Assembly: GCA_024280835.1 (NCBI GenBank) | Contig: JAJRPJ010000010.1 | Span: forward strand, 372,001-436,000 | Source: Candidatus Zixiibacteriota bacterium | GTDB taxonomy: Bacteria > Zixibacteria > MSB-5A5 > GN15 > JACZUZ01 | Direction: 5' to 3' | DNA length: 64,000 bases | Shown: in pieces, positions 33,076 to 41,464 of the stretch | How positions within the stretch are numbered: position 1 is the stretch's first letter | Layout: each line of letters begins with the position of its first letter | Translations under genes and position numbers: made by a program | The notes under the pieces: model-generated | Told to the model about the DNA's origin: nothing | The model's database searches: none | What the model saw: the letters and a program-made list of their open reading frames with translations, nothing else

Positions 33076-34323
33076 ATGGTATCGATAAATTATGCAACCC
33101 GGGAAGTCTGCTGTAAGATTGTGTATTACGGCCCAGGGTTGTCAGGGAAAACAACTAATCTGCAGGTGGTGCACAACAAAGTGCCCCAGAACACCCGCGG
33201 CAAGTTGATTTCTCTGGCGACTGAGGCCGACCGCACATTGTATTTCGATTTTCTGCCGATCAACATTGGTTCAATAAACGGCTTTGCCGCAAAGTTCCAG
33301 CTCTATACTGTCCCTGGACAAGTGTACTACAATGCGACACGCAGACTTGTCCTACGTGGTGTGGATGGCGTTGTGTTTGTCGCTGATTCACAGGCTGATA
33401 AACATGATGACAATATGGAGTCTCTTTCAAACTTGAAAGAGAACTTGGAAGAGTATGGCTATGACGTCAATGAGTTACCGATAGTCATCCAGTACAACAA
33501 AGCCGATCTACCGACGGCCTTGTCACAAAGTGAACTTGACGAGAAGCTCAATGAGTTCAATTGGCCGAGTTACACAGCTGCTGCTGTTGATGGTGTGGGT
33601 GTTTTTGATACTCTGAAGGCCATTATGAAGCTCGTCCTTGAGAAAGCCAAGAAGGGTGGCTCCAAAGCCAAGTCCAAGCCTAAGTTGATGCCTCAAGAAG
33701 CGCCCCAATCATCAGGTGGTGTAACGCCGACTGAAAGCGTTCCAGCTTCTGCAGCTCCTGTTGCCGCGCAAAGCGCCACTGCTTCGACTGCAGTGTCAGC
33801 GCCAGAGCCAGCGATGGCTGCGGCTCACAATTCGGGTGAGTTGGCCAGAGAAGGTCTTTTGTCGGCTGGCTCGGCCTCGCCAGTTACAGGGTCAGTTACA
33901 GATAAGGTCAAAACCGCTCCCGCAGTGAAAGCTCCAACGGCAGGCGGTGGAGGATTGTTTGGGGCGCCTCGTTCTTCATCGGGACGGTCGCGCCATACTT
34001 CAAATATTGGTTCTGGCGGGATTAGTTCTGGGGCGGTCAGTCCTGAAATTGCCAGCTCTGGTCCGACCCCGTCAGGAGAAATCTCAACTGGTCCCGTTAA
34101 TGCTCCTTCGCCAAGTAATGATTTCTCCGATTCAACGGGAGAGATAGAGACAGTTAGCCCCGAGCAAATACAATCGGGAGCGCTCGCTGATAAAAATGTA
34201 GCAGGTACACAAGAGACAGAGAATAAAGCGGATTTGATTGGGCACGATCCGCTCGAACAGGCGCCACCCAAACCTAAAAAGAAAAAACTCGGATTTTTCC
34301 GCAGATTATTTGGCCGCAAGTAG
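33076..34323 (+). CDS. MglA-like polarity GTPase with long disordered tail
   Basis: Ras-like GTPase of the MglA family, which sets cell polarity and switches gliding or type IV pili. Residues 1-195 are the G domain: P-loop GPGLSGKT at 19-26 with TTNLQ, a RTLYFDFLP switch-I region, TVPGQVYYNATRRLVL (switch II), GVVFVADSQ, and QYNKADL for guanine specificity. MglA normally ends here (~195 aa). This protein adds ~220 residues rich in Ala/Ser/Pro/Gly, presumably disordered, ending with KPKKKKLGFFRRLFGRK, a basic-hydrophobic tail that could bind membrane. MglB-like gene follows after 12 bp. Start lacks a strong SD. Confidence 0.9.
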   Translation: MVSINYATREVCCKIVYYGPGLSGKTTNLQVVHNKVPQNTRGKLISLATEADRTLYFDFLPINIGSINGFAAKFQLYTVPGQVYYNATRRLVLRGVDGVVFVADSQADKHDDNMESLSNLKENLEEYGYDVNELPIVIQYNKADLPTALSQSELDEKLNEFNWPSYTAAAVDGVGVFDTLKAIMKLVLEKAKKGGSKAKSKPKLMPQEAPQSSGGVTPTESVPASAAPVAAQSATASTAVSAPEPAMAAAHNSGELAREGLLSAGSASPVTGSVTDKVKTAPAVKAPTAGGGGLFGAPRSSSGRSRHTSNIGSGGISSGAVSPEIASSGPTPSGEISTGPVNAPSPSNDFSDSTGEIETVSPEQIQSGALADKNVAGTQETENKADLIGHDPLEQAPPKPKKKKLGFFRRLFGRK

Positions 34324-34335
34324 GACGGAGGATAT

Positions 34336-34827
34336 ATGTCAGATCAGGATATGATCATTTATGAAGAAGATGTTGTCAAGATCGAGGCGCTTTTGAGCAA
34401 GACGCTCAAAGGGGCCGAGGCAAGATGTGCTTTGCTAGTTGACAAAGACGGTCATTTGATAACCAAACAAGGATTCACTCATTCGCTCGATACGACTGCA
34501 CTGTCGGCTTTACTAGCGGGTTCATTCGCTTCGACTAAAGAAATCGCACGGCTTGTTGGCGAAAATGAGTTTTCTGTCTTGTTTCATCAAGGTAAGAAAG
34601 ACCACATCCATATGTCATTGATTGGTGATCGCGCCATATTGGCGATAATCTTTGATGACCGTACAACAATAGGAATGGTGCGTTTGTATTCAAAAGAAGT
34701 TGCACAGGAATTGACAAAAATAATAAATGCCATTGGTACCTCTGAGGACTCTGGCGAGGAGCCTGGGTTGGAAGAAGGGTTTGCGGCCTCCGCAGAAGAA
34801 CGTCTTGATGACATCTTCCGCGAGTAG
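34336..34827 (+). CDS. MglB-like roadblock/LC7 protein
   Basis: 163 aa with a roadblock domain (about 10-130): EALLSKTLKGAEARCALLVDKDG as helix-strand, ITKQGF, TALSALLAGSFASTKEIARL helix, FSVLFHQGKKDHIHMSLIG and RAILAIIFDDRTTIGMVRLY. An acidic C-terminal tail (EDSGEEPGLEEGF...ERLDDIFRE). MglB is the GTPase-activating partner of MglA, and the position directly after the MglA-like gene (12-bp gap, SD GGAGG at 34327-34331) supports this role. Fourth roadblock-type protein in this cluster. Confidence 0.88.
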   Translation: MSDQDMIIYEEDVVKIEALLSKTLKGAEARCALLVDKDGHLITKQGFTHSLDTTALSALLAGSFASTKEIARLVGENEFSVLFHQGKKDHIHMSLIGDRAILAIIFDDRTTIGMVRLYSKEVAQELTKIINAIGTSEDSGEEPGLEEGFAASAEERLDDIFRE

Positions 34828-34978
34828 TTCTCTTTTGTTACAAATTGCGAAGAGCCGTGAGGAAGCGGAAACTTTTCACTAAGCGTAAGACTCGGAATGC
34901 TAAGAGGCTCTGAGGGACAAGACTGCGGCTCGGGAAGAAGCTTTCAGAAATTATGGTGGCCCAAAAAGCTACATCTTT

Positions 34979-35007
34979 TTTACATCATTTATTAAACATG
35001 AGATATA
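34979..35007 (+). promoter_or_regulatory. Possible promoter for pilB
   Basis: TTTACA (34979-34984), 17-nt spacer, GATATA (35002-35007), 25 nt before the pilB ATG. A weak stem (AGCTTT near 34940 with AAAGCT near 34965, then T6 at 34975-34980) just upstream may terminate the mglAB transcript. Confidence 0.35.
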
Positions 35008-35031
35008 AGCAAAAGTAGAACTACGGGTAAG

Positions 35032-36723
35032 ATGAAGACAGATCTTGGGACATTGCTGGTTGAGGCTGGCAGAATCACACAGGGACAATATGACAATGCA
35101 GTCTCTTTTGCTGAATCTGGCAAAGGAAAGTTTGAGCAAGGTCTGGTTGATTGTGGGGCTGTTGAATCTGTTGATGATGTCTATAGGTTCGTTGGCAAAC
35201 AACTCAATATGGGAGCTTTGCGGCTTTCGGATGTTGAGCTAAACCCTGAAATTGTCCGTTTGATTCCACTGGACATCGCCCGAAAGTTTAATGTTATCGC
35301 TGTCTCGCGCATCAGGCGTAACTTGATCGTCGCGATTTCCGATCCCAACAATATCTATGTTCTTGATGCGGTGAAATTTATCACTGGTTGCAATATCCAG
35401 CCAGTGATTTCTCCAGAAGAGGCAATCACAAAGGCAATAGATACATACTATGCCGATGCCTCTTCTTTTGCAGAAGCCATCAAAGGTATGGAGGATGACC
35501 CTGACCTCGAGTTAGTCGAAAACGAACAAGGCCCCAGTGAGTCCGAACTGCTCTCAGCTATTCAAGATAAGCCATTAGTCAAACTCGTTGATTCGATCAT
35601 AACAGAAGCGGTTCGCAAAGGCGCGTCGGATATTCACCTTGAAAACTATGAAACTCGTCTACGTGTACGCTATCGTATTGACGGTGATTTGCATGAAATG
35701 GATCCGTTGCCTTTCAAATATCGCGCCGCTTTGATTTCTCGTATCAAAATTATGGCCGAGCTTGATATCTCTGAGAGACGTCTCCCACAGGATGGACGTA
35801 TCAAAATAAAAATTGGTGGTCGTCCGATTGATTTGCGTGTTTCGGTCTTACCGACAATCTTCGGTGAGAAAATCGTTATGCGTATTTTGGATCAGCAAAC
35901 TCTACGCACAGATTTAACCCAGCTTGGATTCGCCAAAAGAGATTTGGTGAAGTTTGAGCATGCTATCAATTTGCCATATGGAATTGTCTTGGTCACTGGG
36001 CCAACAGGTTCAGGTAAAACCAACACGCTTTATTCGGCCTTAAAGCAGTTGAATAGGCCCAAAGTCAACATCATGACCGCCGAAGATCCTGTTGAGTTTA
36101 ACTTCGATGGCATTAACCAAGTGCTGGTTAAATCTGATATCGGTCTGACTTTTGCACAGACTCTACGATCATTCTTGCGACAAGATCCTGATATTATCAT
36201 GCTCGGTGAAATTCGTGATGGTGAAACAGCTGAAATTGCTATTCGCGCTGCGCTGACGGGTCATCTTGTGTTTTCCACTCTGCATACCAATGACGCTCCT
36301 TCGTCAATCAACCGTCTTATCGATATGAATATCCCTGGGTTCTTAGTTTCTTCGGCGACGCGTTTGATTATGGCGCAGCGACTCGGCAGGCGCATGTGTC
36401 CGCACTGCAAAGAGGAAGTCGAAATCACCCAAGAGCAATTCGAGATGATGAGTATTCCAGATGATTGGAAAAAAGGACTGGTCGGTTTTCGCGGCAAAGG
36501 CTGCAATAGTTGCAATGGCACAGGCAACTCTGGGCGAACAGGCATATTTGAAGTTATGCCTATTTCCAAGAAAATCGAGCACTTGATTTTGGCCAAAGCC
36601 ACCGACAATGAGATTCGAGAACAAGCGGTTGAAGAGGGAATGTACACCCTTCAAATGGCTGCGGTTGAAAAAATGCGCGATGGCATGGTCTCTATCGACG
36701 AAGTTTTCAATGTGACGATTTAG
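35032..36723 (+). CDS. pilB: Type IV pilus assembly ATPase PilB
   Basis: Cytoplasmic hexameric ATPase that powers pilus extension. Seen: an N-terminal MshEN/T2SSE_N domain (about 1-150; MshEN domains often bind cyclic-di-GMP), N2 domain SDIHLENYETRLRVRYRIDG, Walker A GPTGSGKT at 323-330, DPVEFNFDGINQV Asp box, LGEIRDGETAEIA Walker B, and HLVFSTLHTNDA His box. A four-Cys zinc motif (CPHC...CNSC) sits at about 460-500. 563 aa is usual. It follows the mglA/mglB-like genes, suggesting polarity control of the pilus motor. pilT and pilC follow. Confidence 0.95.
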   Translation: MKTDLGTLLVEAGRITQGQYDNAVSFAESGKGKFEQGLVDCGAVESVDDVYRFVGKQLNMGALRLSDVELNPEIVRLIPLDIARKFNVIAVSRIRRNLIVAISDPNNIYVLDAVKFITGCNIQPVISPEEAITKAIDTYYADASSFAEAIKGMEDDPDLELVENEQGPSESELLSAIQDKPLVKLVDSIITEAVRKGASDIHLENYETRLRVRYRIDGDLHEMDPLPFKYRAALISRIKIMAELDISERRLPQDGRIKIKIGGRPIDLRVSVLPTIFGEKIVMRILDQQTLRTDLTQLGFAKRDLVKFEHAINLPYGIVLVTGPTGSGKTNTLYSALKQLNRPKVNIMTAEDPVEFNFDGINQVLVKSDIGLTFAQTLRSFLRQDPDIIMLGEIRDGETAEIAIRAALTGHLVFSTLHTNDAPSSINRLIDMNIPGFLVSSATRLIMAQRLGRRMCPHCKEEVEITQEQFEMMSIPDDWKKGLVGFRGKGCNSCNGTGNSGRTGIFEVMPISKKIEHLILAKATDNEIREQAVEEGMYTLQMAAVEKMRDGMVSIDEVFNVTI

Positions 36724-36776
36724 GTTCAACTTTCCATATACTTCTCCATTAAACTAACTCCACGTTGTTCAGGTCT

Positions 36777-36810
36777 AAGCCACTTTAAGGCAATGTCTTA
36801 GGTGGCTTTA
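36777..36810 (+). terminator. Possible terminator after pilB
   Basis: AAGCCAC (36777-36783) pairs with GTGGCTT (36802-36808), and inside it TAAG with CTTA. The T-tract is short. It lies 50 nt after the pilB stop. Confidence 0.4.
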
Positions 36811-36981
36811 GCATTTGAGTTAATAGTTCAAGATTATTCCTAATATAGCCGATACTATAAGAGAGTTTCGCATTGTCCGCGGAACTGTTGTGCAATGCTG
36901 TCGTTAAATTCTGCGCTTGCGTAGTTTTGCGCATAATTCTGAAACATTCAATGGTATCCGAAGAATAGGAAAATCTCAAAG

Positions 36982-38058
36982 ATGGTGACTTTACGCGAAT
37001 TGTTGGAGCAGATGATCGAGGAAAACGCCTCCGACCTACATCTTACTGTTGGAGCTCCGCCTGTAATCCGAGTGGACGGCAAACTTGTGCGTCTTCAGCA
37101 TGACAACTTGTCGCCTGATATGACTAAGAAGTTGGCTTATTCGATTATGAACGAGAAGCAACGTCAGCGCTTTGAGGAGACAAACGAACTCGACTTGTCA
37201 TTTGGAATTGAGCAGTTGAGTCGTTTCCGTTGCAATGTATATATGCAGCGCGGTAATGTGGCTGTGGCCTTACGTACAATTCCCTACAAGGTGAAAACTT
37301 TTGATGAACTTGGATTGCCTAAGTCTATCGGTGAGTTTGCTCATATGCCGCGTGGGTTAGTTTTGGTGACTGGTCCGACTGGCTCTGGTAAGTCGACAAC
37401 CTTGGCTTCGATTATTGATAAGATTAATCGCGAACGCGCCTGTCATATTCTCACAGTCGAGGATCCAATCGAATATCTTCACCGTCATCAGCAGTCGCTA
37501 ATCAATCAACGTGAAGTACAGTCCGACACGCAGTCTTTTGCACTAGCCCTCAAGTATGCGCTACGTGAAGACCCCGATGTGGTTCTGATTGGTGAGATGC
37601 GTGACTTGGAGACAATTGAGTCTGCGTTGACAATTGCCGAAACAGGTCACTTAGCATTCGGAACACTGCACACCAATTCAGCCGCCGAAACAATCAACCG
37701 TATTATTGATGTCTTTCCGGCAGGGCAACAATCGCAAATTCGTGTGACACTGTCTTTCTCGTTGCAGGCAATTGTCTGTCAGTCGTTGTTACCCAAGATT
37801 GGCGGTGGCAGAGCCTTGGCGCTTGAAATATTGATTATCACACCTGCTATTAGAGCCATGATTCGTGATGACAAGACTCAGCAGATTTATAGCATGATCC
37901 AGTCGGGCCAGAAGTATGGCATGAAGACCTTCAATCAGTCATTGCATGACTTGTACAAGAACGGTGAAATCAGTTTGCAAACTGCTCTTGAGCAAAGTCA
38001 CAATCCTGATGAATTAAATGAACTACTCACAAGACAGGTTTCGCCATCGTTCGCATAA
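36982..38058 (+). CDS. pilT: Type IV pilus retraction ATPase PilT
   Basis: Hexameric ATPase that drives pilus retraction and twitching. Seen: the PilT start LRELLEQMIEENASDLHLTVGAPP split by family as N2 domain, Walker A GPTGSGKS at 131-138, EDPIEYLHRHQQSLINQREV, LIGEMRDLETIESAL Walker B, ETGHLAFGTLHTNSA, and AIRAMIRDDKTQQIYSMIQ, the PilT-specific AIRNLIRE-like motif near the C-terminus. 358 aa is normal. It is separated from pilB by 258 bp with a weak hairpin and no convincing promoter. pilC follows 27 bp later. Confidence 0.95.
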   Translation: MVTLRELLEQMIEENASDLHLTVGAPPVIRVDGKLVRLQHDNLSPDMTKKLAYSIMNEKQRQRFEETNELDLSFGIEQLSRFRCNVYMQRGNVAVALRTIPYKVKTFDELGLPKSIGEFAHMPRGLVLVTGPTGSGKSTTLASIIDKINRERACHILTVEDPIEYLHRHQQSLINQREVQSDTQSFALALKYALREDPDVVLIGEMRDLETIESALTIAETGHLAFGTLHTNSAAETINRIIDVFPAGQQSQIRVTLSFSLQAIVCQSLLPKIGGGRALALEILIITPAIRAMIRDDKTQQIYSMIQSGQKYGMKTFNQSLHDLYKNGEISLQTALEQSHNPDELNELLTRQVSPSFA

Positions 38059-38085
38059 AGCGGCCACTTAGATAGAGAGAGTACG

Positions 38086-39282
38086 ATGCCAGTATTTGAA
38101 TACAAAGGTAAATCGGTCGGTGGAGCAGTAGTCACTGGTACATTGAAGACCAAAGATCGCTCCGAGCTTGATAGAGTTCTGCGGCGCAATAGAATCATTG
38201 TTACCAGTGTTAAGAAAAAGCCAACAGAGCTGACAATCAAAATTGGCACGGGTGTCAACAAGCTTGATGTCTCACGCTTTACGCGTCAATTCGCTACGAT
38301 GATTGGCGCTGGTTTACCGATGGTGCAATGCCTTGATATTCTTGGTTCGCAGGCTGACAATAAAGAGTTTGCCAAGATTATCACCAAAGTCAAAGAGTCT
38401 GTCTCTGGTGGTTCGACACTTTCTGAGGCTCTAGCGCGACACCCGAAGATATTTGATACACTTTACACCAATATGGTTGAAGCGGGTGAAATCGGTGGCG
38501 CGTTGGACGTAATTCTCATTCGTTTGGCGAATTATCGCGAAAAAGCTGATGCGCTCACACGCAAAGTCAAGAGCGCGATGGTCTACCCGTCAGTTATCGT
38601 TGTCGTGGCGATGGGTGTGACATTTGCCATGTTGACTTGGATTGTACCAGTCTTTGCAAAGATGTTCGGTGGTCTCAATGCAGAGCTTCCTGAACCGACT
38701 CAAATCGTCATGGGTATTTCAAACTTCCTGCAAACCAATGTTGTCATGATTTTATTGAGTTTGGTAGGGGCTAGTGTGGCGTTCACGTTTTGGGTAAGAA
38801 CCAAAAAAGGACGTCTGATATTCGATAACATTGTCCTAAAGCTCCCAATATTCGGTACGCTAGTTCGCCGTTCTTCGGTCGCGAGATTTACTCGTACGCT
38901 TGGCACATTGCTCTCTTCGGGTGTTTCGATTATCGAAGCGTTGGAAGTCACAGCGAAAACCGCTGGTAATATGGTGATTGCCAATGCTATCAGGAAATCG
39001 GTTATCTCGATTGCCGAAGGTGACACCATTACCGCTCCACTAAAAGCAACTGGTGTGTTTCCTCCTATGGTGACACAGATGATTGCAGTTGGTGAGAAAA
39101 CTGGTGGTCTCGATGAGATGTTGAACAAAATTGCTGATTTCTATGACGAAGAAGTCGATGTTGCCGTTGACGCATTAACATCGATTATCGAGCCAGTCAT
39201 TATCGTATTTATGGGTGTTGTCATCGGTGGTATTCTGGTGGCGATGTATCTTCCAATGTTTGACATCATCGGAAAGATATAG
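38086..39282 (+). CDS. pilC: Type IV pilus inner-membrane platform protein PilC
   Basis: Polytopic inner-membrane protein that connects the PilB/PilT motors to the pilus base (T2SF/GspF family). Seen: an N-terminal MPVFEYKGKSVGG segment, two GspF repeats (each beginning FTRQFATMIGAGLPMVQ at about 67 and FTRTLGTLLSSGVSIIEAL at about 268) and three membrane spans (about 170-190, 222-245, 372-395). 398 aa is normal. Co-transcribed with pilT. A hairpin at 39366-39390 probably ends the transcript. No pilin gene lies in the window. Confidence 0.95.
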   Translation: MPVFEYKGKSVGGAVVTGTLKTKDRSELDRVLRRNRIIVTSVKKKPTELTIKIGTGVNKLDVSRFTRQFATMIGAGLPMVQCLDILGSQADNKEFAKIITKVKESVSGGSTLSEALARHPKIFDTLYTNMVEAGEIGGALDVILIRLANYREKADALTRKVKSAMVYPSVIVVVAMGVTFAMLTWIVPVFAKMFGGLNAELPEPTQIVMGISNFLQTNVVMILLSLVGASVAFTFWVRTKKGRLIFDNIVLKLPIFGTLVRRSSVARFTRTLGTLLSSGVSIIEALEVTAKTAGNMVIANAIRKSVISIAEGDTITAPLKATGVFPPMVTQMIAVGEKTGGLDEMLNKIADFYDEEVDVAVDALTSIIEPVIIVFMGVVIGGILVAMYLPMFDIIGKI

Positions 39283-39365
39283 AGCCCGCAACATATTGAC
39301 GCTCAAATCGTAGCGCTCAAAGAAAATATTTGGCCCATTTGTGGCTTAGGTGATTATGTGCAATT

Positions 39366-39390
39366 GGGCGCTCCGCAGAGAGCGCCCTTT
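39366..39390 (+). terminator. Intrinsic terminator-like hairpin after pilC
   Basis: GGGCGCTC (39366-39373) pairs perfectly with GAGCGCCC (39380-39387), 6-nt loop, followed by TTT. It lies inside the longest frame of the downstream kinase, arguing for a later kinase start. Confidence 0.6.
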
Positions 39391-39436
39391 GCATATCTGG
39401 AATAGCGAGAATAACAGGCACTGGATTATTAGGTTC

Positions 39437-41215
39437 GTGAAGAGCAAGAAGAAAGTATCTCAATGCACAGCGGCGCTGAATTCGCCTATAGTTGGACGGT
39501 GGATAGTCGTATTGCGCCTCTTTACCTATGTGATGGTCATTGGATCTGTGATTGTCACCTTGGGAACTTCCGACTCGTGGCGAGCCCCAATCCTGCTTTA
39601 TTCGGCGCTGACATTGTATTGGCCGATAGCGACGATCTGGAGCCGTATTCGTCTGCCAGAGCCGACGCATCGTTTTATTACTCTCTGTCAGATTATTGTC
39701 GAACTGATAATTGAAGTTGCGATTGTCAATGCCACAGGCGCGGCGGTTTCCCCATTTACTGGCCTATTCTATTTAACCATTATCTCTGGAGCGCTGACTT
39801 TCAACCTAGTCGGAGCTTTAGGGCTGGCTTCGATAGCCGCTTTTGGTCACCTAATCATCAATAGGTTTGGCTACTCACTTCCAGACTTGGCCCAGATAGA
39901 CGGCGGGTTATGGAGCGCTATGAAAACCGCTCCAGATGAGAAGTTCTTCGCGGGGCTATTGAGTGTCTTGAGTTTCTACGTGACCGCATTTGTGGCGGGC
40001 TATTTCTCGGAGCGCTTGCGTAACAAAGACATAGAACTCGCCAGCGCTTCTGTCGCCCTCAGTCGTGTGCGAATGCAAACTGATGAAATCGTCCGTCGGC
40101 TAAGCGCTGGCCTATTGACAGTCGATGGAGCTGGGCAGATTGTCTTATTTAATGAATTCGCTGAATCGATATTCGGAATTTCGGAGGAATCAATTCGAGG
40201 TAGAGATTTCAGAGAGGTCTTCCAAGGAGGATTCTCTGAGTTCGGTCGAGAATTAGCTATAGTCTTTAATACAGCAACAAGCCGTCCGCGGATGGAAGCG
40301 CTCCTAACTCGCGCCGATGGTGTCTCGTTGCCGCTTGGCGTTTCAACCGCAACATTGGACACCGAGAGCGATGAAGCCGCAGGGTTAATAGCGATTTTTC
40401 AGGATATTACTGGCGCCAAAGCCATGGAAGAGAAAGCTCGCCAGAGTGACCGGCTGATGGCTGTAGCCGAACTTTCTGCGGCCATGGCTCACGAAATACG
40501 CAACCCCTTGGCTGCAATAGCTGGGTCGGCACAATTGTTGGCGTCAGAATTACAATTAGGCGGAGAAGAGCAAAAGCTCTTCAACTTAATTCTGAAGGAA
40601 AGCGCTCGACTCAACACTCTTTTGAGTGATTTCCTGAGTTATGCGCGAACCAATCCCGTGGCGTTGAATAAAGTTGAACTTTGCCATAATGTCACTCAGG
40701 CTCTGGAAATGATGCGACAACATCCATCATATTCGCCAGATATTGCCTTAACATTTGAAGCTCACTCCTCGGTAACTTATGTTCTTGGCGCGGAAGGCCC
40801 GATTCGGCAAATCATTTTCAACCTTTTGCTTAACGCTTTCGAGGCTCTTCAAGGGAGTCCCAGCAATGACAAATGCGTAGCTGTTGGAGTCAAACCGGAC
40901 CCCAGTGGAGAGAAGATTATCTTTAGTGTCACCGACAATGGGCATGGTATCCCGCGTGAGAAAGTTAGAGATATTTTCACTCCATTCTATTCCACAAAAC
41001 AAACAGGGACTGGCCTCGGATTGGCTATTGTCCATCGACTCGCAGAAGGCATGTCAGTCGAAATCGATTTGGAGACGGTTGAAAATGTTGGAACGACATT
41101 CTACTTACAATTTAGGGCGTTCAAAGAGGATTCCATGATCAATGATACTTCAGTCCTTATAAATGACCCCAGTAGTCTTCAGAGCACTCCCAAAGCGCCT
41201 ATCCCAGCTCGCTAA
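39437..41215 (+). CDS. PilS-like membrane sensor histidine kinase
   Basis: Two-component sensor kinase. Seen: six hydrophobic helices in the first ~190 residues, a coiled helix, a PAS domain (VRRLSAGLLTVDGAGQIVLFNE) with a PAC-like FQDITGAK end, HisKA H-box AELSAAMAHEIRNPLAAIAG, N-box RQIIFNLLLNAFEAL, G1 VTDNGHGIP and G2 GTGLGLAIVHRL. This layout matches PilS/NtrB-type kinases that control sigma54-dependent pilin genes. No response regulator follows. The frame is open from ATG 39350, but a terminator-like hairpin lies in that stretch, so I use GTG 39437 (592 aa). Start uncertain. Confidence 0.88.
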   Translation: MKSKKKVSQCTAALNSPIVGRWIVVLRLFTYVMVIGSVIVTLGTSDSWRAPILLYSALTLYWPIATIWSRIRLPEPTHRFITLCQIIVELIIEVAIVNATGAAVSPFTGLFYLTIISGALTFNLVGALGLASIAAFGHLIINRFGYSLPDLAQIDGGLWSAMKTAPDEKFFAGLLSVLSFYVTAFVAGYFSERLRNKDIELASASVALSRVRMQTDEIVRRLSAGLLTVDGAGQIVLFNEFAESIFGISEESIRGRDFREVFQGGFSEFGRELAIVFNTATSRPRMEALLTRADGVSLPLGVSTATLDTESDEAAGLIAIFQDITGAKAMEEKARQSDRLMAVAELSAAMAHEIRNPLAAIAGSAQLLASELQLGGEEQKLFNLILKESARLNTLLSDFLSYARTNPVALNKVELCHNVTQALEMMRQHPSYSPDIALTFEAHSSVTYVLGAEGPIRQIIFNLLLNAFEALQGSPSNDKCVAVGVKPDPSGEKIIFSVTDNGHGIPREKVRDIFTPFYSTKQTGTGLGLAIVHRLAEGMSVEIDLETVENVGTTFYLQFRAFKEDSMINDTSVLINDPSSLQSTPKAPIPAR

Positions 41216-41464
41216 GCCTGGGAGTTCTGACACTCTTCTTCTGCAACAGTTCAAATCCTCAATTTAAGATGTCTTTTAGAGCTCTCGTTAGTATTCGAGT
41301 GAGGACGCGCCTAGGAGTTGCGTTCTGGTCTCCATTCAGTACATTATGCGGAACTGGTAGTGTGGCAATTAGCGCTCGAAGTCCGACTGCGCAACCTTGT
41401 CCACAAGATAAAGCCTAGGGTCTCGGGTGTAGTGGGTCATAATAATATTGGGGTGATTTATTCA

